Of a stretch of 64,000 bases of DNA, positions 1-9,165 are shown in pieces; within the stretch, counting starts at the first letter, position 1, and each line of letters starts with the position of its first letter. A program made the translations under genes and the position numbers. The stretch comes from Colwellia sp. MB02u-6 (GTDB lineage Bacteria; Pseudomonadota; Gammaproteobacteria; Enterobacterales; Alteromonadaceae), in assembly GCF_014077095.1 (NCBI RefSeq), contig NZ_JACGVG010000028.1:62001-126000 (forward strand), written 5' to 3'. Under the pieces are notes generated by a model, which was given only the letters and a program-made list of their open reading frames with translations, had not been told where the DNA came from and did no database searches.

Positions 1-24
1 ATCTTGTGATTAGTTTCGTAAAAA

Positions 25-40
25 CCCCAAGATATAGTGC
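25..40. promoter_or_regulatory. candidate NrdR box upstream of nrdA
   Basis: A 16-base AT-centred site whose right half, ATATAGTG, fits the NrdR box consensus; the left half is a poorer match. NrdR represses nrd operons from paired boxes, and the partner box would lie beyond the left edge of the window, so the pair cannot be checked here. The site lies about 125 bases before the chosen nrdA start. Confidence 0.35.
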
Positions 41-165
41 ATTTTTCATTCAAAGACATTTTGAATGAAATACAATTTACCTTGTGTAATATCATCTTGA
101 GGCAATTAACATTATATCCATCTATTTTGGATGTTTATAACAACAAACAGATTTACAGGTACTGC

Positions 166-2436
166 ATGACTAACAAACTTTTTGTCACAAAACGCAATGG
201 TTCAAAAGAACTCATCGATTTAGAAAAAATCCATAAAGTAATTGCTTGGGCTGCTGAAGACCTAGACAATGTCTCGGTCTCTCAAGTAGAACTGAAGTCT
301 CATATTCAGTTCTATGATGGTATTAAAACGTCTGACATTCATGAAACTATTATTAAAGCAGCGGCTGATTTGATATCAGAAGAAACACCTGATTATCAAT
401 ATTTATCAGCGCGCTTAGCTATATTCCATTTGCGCAAAAAAGCCTACGGCCAGTTTGAGCCACCTGAGCTTTACCCACATGTCGTAAGATTGGTAGAGGC
501 AGGTAAATACGATCAGCATTTATTAATTGATTACACTGCTGACGAATTTGAACAGTTAGAAAGCTTTATGGACCACGGCCGTGATTTAAATTTTAGTTAC
601 GCAGCAGTAAAACAGTTAGAAGGTAAATACCTAGTACAAAACCGTGTCACCGGTGAAATTTATGAAAGTGCACAATTTCTTTATATTTTAGTCGCGGCTT
701 GTTTATTCGCTAAATATCCAAAAGAAACACGCTTAGATTATGTTAAAGGTTTTTATGATGCTATCTCTACCTTTAAGATTTCGTTGCCAACACCTATTAT
801 GGCTGGTGTACGTACACCCACTCGTCAATTCTCATCCTGTGTATTGATTGAGTGTGGCGATAGTCTAGATTCAATCAATGCAACCTCAAGTTCCATTGTT
901 AAGTATGTTTCTCAACGTGCTGGTATTGGTATCAATGCCGGTCGTATTCGTGCATTAGGTAGTACTATTCGTAATGGCGAGGCATTTCATACCGGTTGTA
1001 TCCCATTTTATAAGCACTTTCAAACCGCAGTGAAAAGCTGTTCACAAGGTGGTGTTCGTGGTGGTGCAGCGACCCTGTTCTATCCACTTTGGCATTTAGA
1101 AGTTGAAAGCTTACTCGTACTTAAAAATAACCGTGGTGTTGAAGAAAACCGAGTGCGTCATCTAGATTATGGCGTACAATTTAATAAATTGATGTACCAA
1201 CGTTTGATCAAAGGCCAATCTATTACTTTATTTAGCCCAAGTGATGTGCCTGGTTTATACGATGCATTCTTTGAAGATCAAGAAAAATTTGAAGCGCTTT
1301 ATGTTCAATACGAAGCTGATGATTCAATTCGTAAAAAATGTATTAAAGCGATAGAACTATTCACTTTATTTGCTCAAGAACGCGCTAGTACAGGTCGTAT
1401 TTATTTACAAAACGTTGATCACTGTAATACGCATTCTCCATTTGACCCCACTGTGGCACCGATTCGTCAAAGTAATTTATGCCTAGAAATTGCCTTGCCA
1501 ACTAAGCCAATGGAAGATGTTAATGATCCCAATGGTGAAATTGCCCTATGTACATTATCAGCTTTTAATTTAGGTGCTATTAAAAGCCTTGACGAATTTG
1601 ATGGTCTAGCTGACTTAGCGGTACGTGCTTTAGATAGCTTATTAGATTATCAAGATTACCCTGTGCCGGCAGCACATACCGCCACGATGGGGCGTCGTAC
1701 ATTAGGTATAGGTGTTATTAACTACGCTTATTACTTAGCAAAAAATGGGGTTTACTACTCAAACGGTAGTGCCAATAACTTAACTCACCGTACTTTTGAA
1801 GCCATTCAATACTACTTGCTAAAAGCGTCAAATCAGCTAGCTATTGAACAAGGTGCTTGTCCTAAGTTTAATGAAACGCGTTTATCTCAAGGTATATTGC
1901 CTATCGATACTTACAAAAAAGAAATCGATAATGTTACCGCTGAACCCTTACATTTAGACTGGGAGTCGTTGCGCGCTAGTATTAAAGAACATGGCGTTAG
2001 AAACTCAACCGTATCAGCGTTAATGCCGTCAGAAACCTCATCACAAATATCTAATGCAACTAATGGTATTGAACCACCTCGTGGTTTAATCAGTATTAAA
2101 GCAAGTAAAGATGGTGTTTTAAAGCAAGTTGTACCTGAATATGAAAAATTAAAAGATAATTATGAACTTCTTTGGAACATTCCAAGTAATGAAGGTTATC
2201 TACAACTAGTTGGCATTATGCAAAAGTTTATCGATCAAACTATTTCAGCAAATACCAACTACGACCCTTCTCGTTTTGAAGGTGGCAAAGTGCCAATTAA
2301 ACAAGTATTAAAAGATATTTTAACCGCCTATAAGCTTGGTGTTAAGACTATGTATTATCACAACACACGTGATGGTGCTGACGACAACCTTATAGAAGCT
2401 GAAGACGATTGTGCCGGCGGCGCATGTAAGATATAA
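166..2436 (+). CDS. nrdA: class Ia ribonucleoside-diphosphate reductase, alpha (R1) subunit
   Basis: Large subunit of aerobic ribonucleotide reductase, reducing NDPs to dNDPs in the cytosol with NrdB. I start it at the ATG at 166 because the protein then begins MTNKLFVTKRNG, aligning with the start of E. coli NrdA; the open frame extends 43 codons further upstream but that part looks non-coding. It gives 756 residues against 761 in E. coli. Visible features: N-terminal ATP cone, active-site region FSSCVLIECGDSLDS carrying the first redox cysteine, NLCLE with the radical cysteine and glutamate, and the C-terminal shuttle pair in DDCAGGACKI. It is first in an nrdA-nrdB-ferredoxin operon. No inactivating lesion is seen. 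Function is very likely. Confidence 0.97.
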   Translation: MTNKLFVTKRNGSKELIDLEKIHKVIAWAAEDLDNVSVSQVELKSHIQFYDGIKTSDIHETIIKAAADLISEETPDYQYLSARLAIFHLRKKAYGQFEPPELYPHVVRLVEAGKYDQHLLIDYTADEFEQLESFMDHGRDLNFSYAAVKQLEGKYLVQNRVTGEIYESAQFLYILVAACLFAKYPKETRLDYVKGFYDAISTFKISLPTPIMAGVRTPTRQFSSCVLIECGDSLDSINATSSSIVKYVSQRAGIGINAGRIRALGSTIRNGEAFHTGCIPFYKHFQTAVKSCSQGGVRGGAATLFYPLWHLEVESLLVLKNNRGVEENRVRHLDYGVQFNKLMYQRLIKGQSITLFSPSDVPGLYDAFFEDQEKFEALYVQYEADDSIRKKCIKAIELFTLFAQERASTGRIYLQNVDHCNTHSPFDPTVAPIRQSNLCLEIALPTKPMEDVNDPNGEIALCTLSAFNLGAIKSLDEFDGLADLAVRALDSLLDYQDYPVPAAHTATMGRRTLGIGVINYAYYLAKNGVYYSNGSANNLTHRTFEAIQYYLLKASNQLAIEQGACPKFNETRLSQGILPIDTYKKEIDNVTAEPLHLDWESLRASIKEHGVRNSTVSALMPSETSSQISNATNGIEPPRGLISIKASKDGVLKQVVPEYEKLKDNYELLWNIPSNEGYLQLVGIMQKFIDQTISANTNYDPSRFEGGKVPIKQVLKDILTAYKLGVKTMYYHNTRDGADDNLIEAEDDCAGGACKI

Positions 2437-2445
2437 AGCACCACC

Positions 2446-2476
2446 AGAGGAGAACACCTGGTTTTCCTCTTTTTTT
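2446..2476 (+). terminator. stem-loop with U-run between nrdA and nrdB
   Basis: Ten-base-pair stem (2446-2455 with 2461-2470, one G-U pair), five-base loop ACCTG, then an unbroken run of T to 2476. This is the shape of a Rho-independent terminator, yet it lies inside the nrd operon 10 bases after the nrdA stop. It may act as a partial terminator or RNA-processing site adjusting the R1:R2 ratio, or nrdB may also have its own promoter in the remaining 100 bases. A second small hairpin (GCGCC/GGCGC, 2545-2560) sits just before the nrdB ribosome site. Confidence 0.7.
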
Positions 2477-2579
2477 GCCAATTTATATATCTGGCATAAA
2501 AACTAATAAAAATTAGCTTAATTACTATTAAAAGATGAAATATCGCGCCTCAAACGGCGCTATTTCTAGGAGATTATAA

Positions 2580-3710
2580 ATGTCGTACACTACGTTTAAC
2601 CAAACAGCTAACAATGCTTTGTTAGAGCCAATGTTTTTGGGAAACAGTGTTAATATTGCACGATACGATCAACAACGTTTTATGGCGTTTGAAAAACTGA
2701 TCGAAAAACAATTATCCTTTTTTTGGCGTCCAGAAGAAATTGACGTATCAAAAGACCGGGCCGATTGGCAGAGTCTAACGGACTCTGAAAAACATATTTT
2801 TATATCTAATTTAAAATATCAAACGCTACTCGATTCAATAACGGCACGTTCAGTTAACACGATATTATTGCCACTAGTTTCATTGCCTGAAGTCGAAACA
2901 TGGATTGAGACATGGGCTTTTAGTGAAACTATTCATTCTCGCTCATACACTCACATTTTACGTAATTTATTTACTGACCCTAGTGAAGTGTTTGACGACA
3001 TCATGGTGAATCCGTCAATTTTAAAGCGTGCTACCAGCATCGCAAAGTATTTTGACTCCGTTATTATCACCACACAATTATTACAGTCGCAAGGACCAGG
3101 TAATTATCAGGTCGAGGGTAAAACCCTCGAGGTTAGTGAACGTAAATTGAAAGAGCGACTATTTCTAGCTATTTGTTCAGTAAATGCCTTAGAAGCTATT
3201 CGTTTTTATATTAGTTTTGCTTGTTCTTTCGCCTTTGCAGAACGTGAGTTACTTGAAGGTAATGCAAAAATCATTAAACTTATTGCCCGCGACGAAGCAC
3301 TGCATTTAACGGGTACACAACATATTCTTAATAACTGGATGTCAGGTAGAGACGACCCTGAAATGCAAGAAATATCTAAAACCTTGCGTGAAGAAGGTAA
3401 AGAGATTTTCATGGATGTGGTCGAACAAGAAAAAGAATGGGCTGATTATCTATTTAAAGATGGCTCAATGATTGGTCTTAACGCTGCTATCTTAAAGCAA
3501 TACATTGAATATATTAGTAATCAACGTTTAAGTGCCATTGGCTTTGATGCACCATTTGATATAAAAAGTAACCCATTACCTTGGATGAATTCCTATTTAG
3601 TGAGTGACAATGTACAAGTAGCGCCACAAGAAACTGAAATTTCTAGCTACTTAGTTGGACAAGTTGACTCATCAGTATCAAGTGATGATTTTGACGACTT
3701 CGATTTATAG
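2580..3710 (+). CDS. nrdB: class Ia ribonucleoside-diphosphate reductase, beta (R2) subunit
   Basis: Small subunit that holds the diiron centre and tyrosyl radical used by NrdA. 376 residues, the same size as E. coli NrdB. The iron-ligand and radical region is plain: [20 protein letters not shown] contains the Glu and His ligands and the radical Tyr, and [13 protein letters not shown] carries the later Glu/His ligands. The C-terminal acidic tail ending DDFDDFDL matches the R1-docking tail type. The start is supported by AGGAG eight bases upstream (2568-2572). It is followed after five bases by a ferredoxin gene, the usual partner for cofactor maintenance. Confidence 0.97.
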   Translation: MSYTTFNQTANNALLEPMFLGNSVNIARYDQQRFMAFEKLIEKQLSFFWRPEEIDVSKDRADWQSLTDSEKHIFISNLKYQTLLDSITARSVNTILLPLVSLPEVETWIETWAFSETIHSRSYTHILRNLFTDPSEVFDDIMVNPSILKRATSIAKYFDSVIITTQLLQSQGPGNYQVEGKTLEVSERKLKERLFLAICSVNALEAIRFYISFACSFAFAERELLEGNAKIIKLIARDEALHLTGTQHILNNWMSGRDDPEMQEISKTLREEGKEIFMDVVEQEKEWADYLFKDGSMIGLNAAILKQYIEYISNQRLSAIGFDAPFDIKSNPLPWMNSYLVSDNVQVAPQETEISSYLVGQVDSSVSSDDFDDFDL

Positions 3711-3715
3711 TATTG

Positions 3716-3973
3716 ATGGCTTTTAATATTACCGTCGAGGGACGTAAGATAATGTTCCTCGATGAAGACAAAAATATTCTCAATGCTTTAGAAAGAAAAA
3801 ATATTGATTCACAATTTCATTGCCGAGATGGCTTTTGTGGCACTTGTCGTTGTTTGTTAAAAAAAGGCACGGTTGAGTACGCTCAATTCCCCTTGGCTTT
3901 TATCGGTGACAATGAAATTCTCACCTGTTGTTCAACGCCTACCAGCGATATAGAGCTAGATATACACGGTTAA
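3716..3973 (+). CDS. yfaE: 2Fe-2S ferredoxin, YfaE type (NrdB cofactor maintenance)
   Basis: Small plant-type [2Fe-2S] ferredoxin of 85 residues, the length of E. coli YfaE, which supplies electrons to regenerate the NrdB diiron-tyrosyl cofactor. The cluster motif is visible: CRDGFCGTCRC gives three cysteines and LTCCS the fourth. The start is the ATG at 3716; a TTG three bases earlier is also open but less likely. It lies five bases after the nrdB stop, so it is translated from the same transcript, and a strong terminator follows. Confidence 0.92.
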   Translation: MAFNITVEGRKIMFLDEDKNILNALERKNIDSQFHCRDGFCGTCRCLLKKGTVEYAQFPLAFIGDNEILTCCSTPTSDIELDIHG

Positions 3974-4007
3974 GTTTCGCCGTTGCGAGCTTAAAGTTTT
4001 ATGATAG

Positions 4008-4049
4008 TCAAACTTGGCGTTATGGTATAACAACGCCAAGTTTGATTTT
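4008..4049 (+). terminator. Rho-independent terminator of the nrd operon
   Basis: Perfect 14-bp inverted repeat (4008-4021 with 4032-4045), ten-base loop, followed by TTTT. It lies 35 bases after the yfaE stop; the next gene is convergent, so the stem may also limit read-through from the other strand. Confidence 0.85.
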
Positions 4050-4318
4050 GAACGTTATAGTTAACCTTTTGAGTACAATATTTTTCATCGTCCTCTTGAG
4101 TAGAAATTCGCTATGATTGGTGAATATCCTCAACATATTATTGAACATCAAATTGATTAAATCATAAGCTAAATAAAGGTTTAGCTCTTTTCGTTAAACA
4201 GAGCCTTGTCTAAGCCAAGTATTGAAAAGTCTAATATACCTAGCTACCAAGCCATTTTCTATCAAACCAACGCCCTCATCTAAATCGGTAGTAATACCCC
4301 CACTCCGTTGGGTTATAT

Positions 4319-4684
4319 TTACTTAACAACAATAGTGCCGTTATACATTTTCATCTGACAATGAAAGGCATATTCACCTTTTTTCATCGCGGGTAATTGT
4401 ACTGCAAATGCTTTATTTAACGGTAAATCTGCACTAACTTCTAAATCAGGAAATAGCACAGTTGCCGCACAAGGACTCGCATCTTTGCGAATAAATGTAA
4501 TGACCAGTGGTTTGTCTTCAAGCAATGAAATATGTGCTGGTTGATAAATTCCGTCTTCAATCACTACCCTTATTTCACTTTTATATTGTTCATCACTCAC
4601 TTGAGTTGATGGTGCTTTGTATAACCAAAACCACCAAATAATTAACACAATTAACCCTAAGCCCACTAAATTGATTATTAACAT
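4319..4684 (-). CDS. membrane-anchored cupredoxin-domain protein
   Basis: A 121-residue protein with one N-terminal membrane segment (about residues 3-23) and a plastocyanin-like fold facing the periplasm. The C-terminal stretch YAFHCQMKMYNGTIVVK has the Cys and Met spacing of a cupredoxin copper site, but the His-loop is not classical and SPCAA supplies another Cys, so the exact site is uncertain. Such proteins often accompany CopA or Cus systems and pass copper in the periplasm. It lies 15 bases downstream of copA on the same strand and is probably cotranscribed. Its start has AGGAG nearby (4688-4692 region). Confidence 0.75.
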   Translation of the reverse strand: MLIINLVGLGLIVLIIWWFWLYKAPSTQVSDEQYKSEIRVVIEDGIYQPAHISLLEDKPLVITFIRKDASPCAATVLFPDLEVSADLPLNKAFAVQLPAMKKGEYAFHCQMKMYNGTIVVK

Positions 4685-4699
4685 ATTGCTCTCCTTAAC

Positions 4700-6964
4700 T
4701 TAATGATCTTGTGGTTTAAAAAAGCGTAAACGGTTAGCATTGCTGACCACAGTTAATGATGAAAATGCCATGGCAGCGCCAGCAATAACTGGACTCAGTA
4801 ACAAGCCAAAAAATGGGTATAAAATGCCCGCGGCAAAAGGTATACCCGCCGCATTGTAGATAAAGGCACCTAAAAGGTTTTGTTTGATATTACGCAGTGT
4901 CGCTTTACTCACGGCTATCGCATCCGCAAGGCCATGTAATGAACCTCTCATCAAGGTGATGTCTGCGCTTTCTATCGCCACATCGGTTCCGGTACCGATA
5001 GCAAATCCAACATTGGCCAATGCCAATGCGGGGGCGTCATTAATACCGTCTCCTGTCATGCCAACAATTTCACCTTGAGCTTGAAGCTCTGCAACTTTGT
5101 TTGATTTTTCTTCTGGTAATACTTCAGCGAATACTTCGGTAATACCCACTTCTTTCGCCACTGCATTAGCTGTCACTTTGTTGTCACCCGTGAGCATAAC
5201 GACACGGATACCATTAGCCTGAAGCCTATTTATCGCTTCAACAGAGTCTTGCTTAATGGGATCAGATACCGCGATAATGGCGGCGAGTTTGTTATCAATC
5301 GCTAAATACATAGGTGTTTTAGCTTCATCGGCAAGCTTTTGTGCTTTAGCAACCACCTCATTTAACACGACATTGTTTTTCAACATCAACGTCTGATTGC
5401 CAAAGAGTAATCGCTGACCGTGGTATGTTGCTGTTACGCCATGACCTGCAATGGCTTGAAAATCAGCAGTACTTTCAAGTTCAATATTTTGCTCAATGGC
5501 CGAGTCAACAATGGCTTGTGCCAGTGGATGTTCAGAGCCACGCTCTATACCCGCGGCTACAGTTAAAATATATTGTTCTGTGTAACTTTCATCAACAACA
5601 ATAATATCCGTGACTTTTGGCGCACCCTCGGTGATTGTGCCGGTCTTATCCAAAATCATAGTGGTAATTTTTGAAGCGGCTTGCAAGGCTTCACCATTAC
5701 GTATCAAAACCCCGGCTTCAGCGGCTTTACCTACGCCAACCATTACCGACATCGGTGTGGCTAAGCCAAGAGCACAAGGGCAAGCAATGATCAAAACCGT
5801 TGTTGCTGAAACTACGGCAAAGGCTAATGTCGGCTCAGGACCAAAGTTAAGCCAGACTAGCGCGCTGACGATGGCAATAATCATCACTACCGGCACAAAG
5901 TAAGCCGAAATAACGTCAGCTAAACGGCCAATGGGCGGTTTAGAGTTTTGTGCCCTTTTAACCATCTTAATAATTTGTGCTAATGCCGTGTCTTTACCCA
6001 CTCGCGTTGCTTTAAATAAAATTGAACCAGTTTTATTCAAAGTACCAGCAACGATGGTATCGCCTGTAGCTTTTTCAACCGGCATCGGCTCACCTGTTAA
6101 CATCGACTCATCAATTGAGCTGTGTCCTTGCGTTACAATGCCATCGACTGGAATTTTCTCTCCTGGTCTTACTCGTACAATGTCATTGAGCAAAACTAGC
6201 TCGATAGCGATATCTATTTCTTTCTCGTCACGCACAACACGCGCGGTTTTAGCTTGTAAACCAATTAAGCGTTTTATCGCTTCACTCGTTCTGCCTCTTG
6301 CTTTGACTTCAAGCGCTAAGCCTAGGTTAATTAAGCCAATAATCATGGCTGTCGCTTCAAAATAAACATGCCTTGCCATTTCTGGTAATGCCATAGGAAA
6401 GAAAACAACGACCATGGAATAGATCCAGGCGGTGCCTGTTCCTAGCGCAATTAAGGTATCCATATTAGCGCTGTGATTTACCAATGATTTCCACGCACCT
6501 ATATAAAAATGTTTACCTGCAAAGTACATAATGCCAGCGCATAAAACACCAATAAATAACCAAACACCGCGCTCTAGCGATGTTTCAACGGTCATAGGAC
6601 CACCAAAAATACTGTAAATCATCAGGGGTACACCTAGGCCAAGAGCAATCCAAACCTGCCTTATTAAGCGGGTATAGTATTTTCGATCGGCAAGCTCTTT
6701 TTCATCTAATAAGTCATTATCACTACGATCACTGGCACTTTTCGCGTTATAACCTATGGTTTCAATCGCTTTTATCAGCACGTTGGGGCCAACGTTTCCA
6801 ACGATAGAGACTGTGCGCAAAGCAAAGTTCATTTCTGCACTGTCTACACCATTAATATTTTTTAACGCGGTTTCAATTTTACTAACGCAGCTTGCACAGC
6901 CTGCGCCTTCAATAATCAGCTCTTGGGTATTTTGATTGCCCGTACTGCCGGTTAATTTATTCAT
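4700..6964 (-). CDS. copA: copper-translocating P1B-type ATPase
   Basis: Exports Cu(I) from cytosol to periplasm using ATP. The chosen ATG at 6964 follows GGAGGT; an upstream ATG ten codons earlier lacks such support. It has 754 residues. Order: one heavy-metal domain with GAGCASC (Cys23/Cys26), two extra N-terminal helices, actuator domain with TGEPMPVEK, the membrane metal site CPC in [13 protein letters not shown] (near residue 392), phosphorylation motif DKTGT (near 438), then [11 protein letters not shown]. coli CopA has two metal domains; this has one, common in marine relatives. It is the first gene of a copA-cupredoxin pair at the downstream end of a copper island. The expected CueR-type activator next door appears only as a relic. 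Confidence 0.95.
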   Translation of the reverse strand: MNKLTGSTGNQNTQELIIEGAGCASCVSKIETALKNINGVDSAEMNFALRTVSIVGNVGPNVLIKAIETIGYNAKSASDRSDNDLLDEKELADRKYYTRLIRQVWIALGLGVPLMIYSIFGGPMTVETSLERGVWLFIGVLCAGIMYFAGKHFYIGAWKSLVNHSANMDTLIALGTGTAWIYSMVVVFFPMALPEMARHVYFEATAMIIGLINLGLALEVKARGRTSEAIKRLIGLQAKTARVVRDEKEIDIAIELVLLNDIVRVRPGEKIPVDGIVTQGHSSIDESMLTGEPMPVEKATGDTIVAGTLNKTGSILFKATRVGKDTALAQIIKMVKRAQNSKPPIGRLADVISAYFVPVVMIIAIVSALVWLNFGPEPTLAFAVVSATTVLIIACPCALGLATPMSVMVGVGKAAEAGVLIRNGEALQAASKITTMILDKTGTITEGAPKVTDIIVVDESYTEQYILTVAAGIERGSEHPLAQAIVDSAIEQNIELESTADFQAIAGHGVTATYHGQRLLFGNQTLMLKNNVVLNEVVAKAQKLADEAKTPMYLAIDNKLAAIIAVSDPIKQDSVEAINRLQANGIRVVMLTGDNKVTANAVAKEVGITEVFAEVLPEEKSNKVAELQAQGEIVGMTGDGINDAPALALANVGFAIGTGTDVAIESADITLMRGSLHGLADAIAVSKATLRNIKQNLLGAFIYNAAGIPFAAGILYPFFGLLLSPVIAGAAMAFSSLTVVSNANRLRFFKPQDH

Positions 6965-7000
6965 TATGACCTCCTTGGTGCGTGTTATCTGCACTTTTAA

Positions 7001-7190
7001 TCAGGTGACAGACATATCGCCAGTGGGTGTTTTATCTGCTTTGTCTTGCCAATCGTTAATGGCCTTGCTTAATTTTTCACATAACATCATCTTACTAATA
7101 GACAGGCCTATGTCCCTTATCAGCTGCAATTAACATACTGTTGATCTCGGCCACTGAAAAATTTAATTGCTTAACACTTAACACTTAACA
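7001..7190 (-). pseudogene. relic of a CueR/MerR-like regulator
   Basis: No intact frame, but one minus-strand reading at 7001-7129 gives IRDIGLSIS and then NDWQDKADKTPTGDM, resembling the CueR stretch RDLGFSxEE...LWQDKxRxSADV. A stop codon (TAA, 7130-7132) cuts this frame upstream; another frame (7095-7190) gives a short piece with the shape of an N-terminal helix-turn-helix (NFSVAEIN). I infer a decayed copper regulator that once sat beside copA. The similarity is short and was judged by eye, so alternative explanations, including chance, remain. Confidence 0.35.
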
Positions 7191-7197
7191 CTTAACA
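7170..7197. repeat. four tandem copies of CTTAACA
   Basis: CTTAACA is repeated four times without interruption at the upstream end of the regulator relic. It is a simple slippage-prone 7-base repeat; seven is not a multiple of three, so copy-number change would shift any frame crossing it. Confidence 0.9.
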
Positions 7198-7618
7198 TAA
7201 GTTTAAGTCTATTGTAGGCACTTTTACCATACATTTTGTAGCCCTTATTAGGATTTTTCGGACAGTAATAAACGTCATTTTGGTGTAATGACGCGCCGTA
7301 TCGGGTGTTGTGTTAATCGCATTAGCTAATTCAATTACTGTCATGACATGACATGACTACTCTTTTAAATAAGGCAAAAAATATGTTTTTAATCACATTA
7401 ACTCACTTTACACCTATGTCTAAGACACAGGTCAAATAAAATATATCTTTATCCGTTAGATAACCACAATAGCGCTTAATTAAGCGCTACTTTTAATGCA
7501 AGCTAGTGGTTTGATTACTCTCGACCTTATCACCTTGGTCAGTTGATAAAAAAACAATTATTCGTACTAACAGCGCCAATAATCTATATATTTTCTTGCT
7601 TATTTTTAATTAGATCAG
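7198..7618. other. intergenic stretch with a perfect 20-base palindrome
   Basis: No gene is supported. It contains CATGA three times in tandem (7342-7356) and a perfect palindrome, TAGCGCTTAATTAAGCGCTA, at 7470-7489 followed by CTTTT. The palindrome could form a loopless cruciform, act as a weak terminator for the minus-strand NTF2-like gene (stop at 7619), or be an operator. Confidence 0.6.
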
Positions 7619-8104
7619 TTAGTGCGACCAATGGATATGAACAATTTTCCATTTTCCAGCTGCTTTTAAAAGCACCATGGTTTCCATACCTTCGCTATTA
7701 ATATCTTTCCCTTGAAACTGACCAGTTGATTTGCTTCTCGACATAGAATAAGCAATATTACCGATAACTTTGATTTGATGATCTATGACTTCGGTATTAA
7801 TTTCTGCCAAGTATTTCATATCCGCAAGCATATGATGTTCCGCATATTCATCTGCGGATTTTTCTACACCGCCACCTTCAAAAATCGTCACCTTATTCGC
7901 CAATAAGGCTCTGGCTGTTACTCTGTCGCCTGATTTCAGTGCTTGATGAAATTGTGTAACAGTTTTTCCCGCTTCAGTGGCGACTATTGAATTTTTGGCG
8001 ACAATTTTAGCTGTATTTTTGTCATTACTATGTGCAAGTAAGTTAAAACTCACTGTTGCTAACAAAAGTAAAGTGACCATTAATATACTGTGAATTACTT
8101 TCAT
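7619..8104 (-). CDS. secreted NTF2-like / SnoaL-like protein (DUF4440 type)
   Basis: A 161-residue protein with an N-terminal signal peptide (hydrophobic residues 5-24, cleavage likely after LLAHS) and one NTF2-like domain. The domain is recognised from TVTQFHQALKSGDRVTARALLANKVTIFEGGG and the closing GKWKIVHIHWSH, both typical of this cone-shaped fold. The final His-rich strand could touch metal. Members near copper genes are usually uncharacterised periplasmic proteins. It lies 32 bases after the cytochrome c gene on the same strand, likely the same transcript. No enzymatic role can be assigned. Confidence 0.75.
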   Translation of the reverse strand: MKVIHSILMVTLLLLATVSFNLLAHSNDKNTAKIVAKNSIVATEAGKTVTQFHQALKSGDRVTARALLANKVTIFEGGGVEKSADEYAEHHMLADMKYLAEINTEVIDHQIKVIGNIAYSMSRSKSTGQFQGKDINSEGMETMVLLKAAGKWKIVHIHWSH

Positions 8105-8136
8105 ATTTTTCTCTTTATAATTATTAGGGTTATCTT

Positions 8137-8670
8137 TTATTCTATAGCTGTAAGTATTTGATATTGTTCAGGTGTTAAGCTTGGCAGGCGTTTTATAAAA
8201 GCCACCATTGCCCAGATACGCTGATCGTCATGAGTTTTACCCCAAGCCGGCATTCCTGAGGCTTTAATGCCGTGCTTAATAACCCAGAAATTATTACGAT
8301 CAGCTTGCGTGTCATCACCATATTTATCACTATCATCGTTATAATCAGAAACCGCTAAATTAGGGGGTGCGGGATATAAGCCTAAGCTCATATCACTTTC
8401 ACTTTGTCCGGGCTTTAAATGACAACTAGCGCACATAAACCCATAGTCAACGCCACCAGATAACAATAGTCCAGGGTCGGTTAAATCTGGCACTTTAATA
8501 TTTTCAGTCGCTTTTGATATAGCGTTTTCTCTCGTTGTTTCCAAAAGCCAGTAGACTAAATCACTGTGAGGTTCATCGGCAGCTACATCGACATTACCTG
8601 AATAAATAATTGTCGCCGTCGTTCCAAGGCCTAACGCCATAAGAATCAAGAGCCATTTAAGCATTTTCAT
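8137..8670 (-). CDS. membrane-anchored monohaem cytochrome c
   Basis: A 177-residue protein with an N-terminal hydrophobic segment (residues 4-24) that is either an anchor or an uncleaved signal, and one cytochrome c domain. The haem attachment motif is CASCH (near residue 80) and the likely axial Met lies in SGMPAWGKTHDDQRIWAMVAFIKRLP. This is the class I, CccA-type fold, placed in the periplasm. In copper islands such cytochromes are often paired with Met-rich proteins; its redox partner is unknown. Two start codons lie six bases apart (8670 and 8664); the second has AGAGG at better spacing. Confidence 0.85.
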   Translation of the reverse strand: MKMLKWLLILMALGLGTTATIIYSGNVDVAADEPHSDLVYWLLETTRENAISKATENIKVPDLTDPGLLLSGGVDYGFMCASCHLKPGQSESDMSLGLYPAPPNLAVSDYNDDSDKYGDDTQADRNNFWVIKHGIKASGMPAWGKTHDDQRIWAMVAFIKRLPSLTPEQYQILTAIE

Positions 8671-8690
8671 CCTCTTTCCTTCGTCAATAA

Positions 8691-8728
8691 AAAATCACTT
8701 AGCCAATACCTTTGTGCTAAGTGATTTT
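8691..8728 (-). terminator. Rho-independent terminator after the Met/His-rich gene
   Basis: Perfect 13-bp inverted repeat (8691-8703 with 8716-8728) and a 12-base loop, with a T-rich tail on the minus strand. It lies 10 bases beyond the stop of the minus-strand gene at 8739-9059, separating the cus block from the cytochrome c gene, which then needs read-through or its own promoter. Confidence 0.85.
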
Positions 8729-8738
8729 GTAAATTTAA

Positions 8739-9059
8739 TTAGTGATTATTGTCGTCAGCTTTTTTCTGCTTTTTTTCATCCATCGTTTTCATTTTGCTGT
8801 GGTCCATTTTCATATCCATTTTACTATGGTCCATATTGTCATTTGATTTTTCAGCTTGTTTCATGCACTTGTTCATCATGGCGATAGCGACCGGATCCTT
8901 CATATCCATCTTGCTATGATCCATTTTGCTACAATCAGCTTTTTTAGCCTTTTTTGCATGCAAACTGGGATCATGTGCTGTAGCTGTCATTGATAAAGAA
9001 ATGCTAGGTATTAATACCAAAGCGATTTTACTGATTGTTTTAATTAAGCTTTTTTTCAT
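8739..9059 (-). CDS. periplasmic Met/His-rich copper-binding protein
   Basis: A 106-residue protein with a signal peptide (cleavage likely after ATA in SMTATAHD) and a low-complexity, charged mature part. It contains repeated DHSKMD/DHSKMK units, each with His and Met at copper-binding spacing, plus two Cys (CSKMDHSK and MNKCMKQ). Proteins of this composition are found with CusCBA and CopA and probably buffer Cu(I) in the periplasm; that role is inferred. Start is supported by AGGAG seven bases upstream. A strong terminator follows. No known fold is predicted. Confidence 0.8.
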   Translation of the reverse strand: MKKSLIKTISKIALVLIPSISLSMTATAHDPSLHAKKAKKADCSKMDHSKMDMKDPVAIAMMNKCMKQAEKSNDNMDHSKMDMKMDHSKMKTMDEKKQKKADDNNH

Positions 9060-9165
9060 TTTTTACTCCTGGGTTAGTGATTAAATATTTAACGTTTTCT
9101 AAATAAATTCATTCAGTGCCGTATGATTGCCATTAAGGTTCTGCGTTATTTATCAACTTATATCT

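Noticed and set aside
3928-4116. 62-codon plus-strand frame overlapping yfaE and the terminator
   Set aside because: It runs through the perfect 14-bp terminator stem, has no ribosome site and resembles no family.
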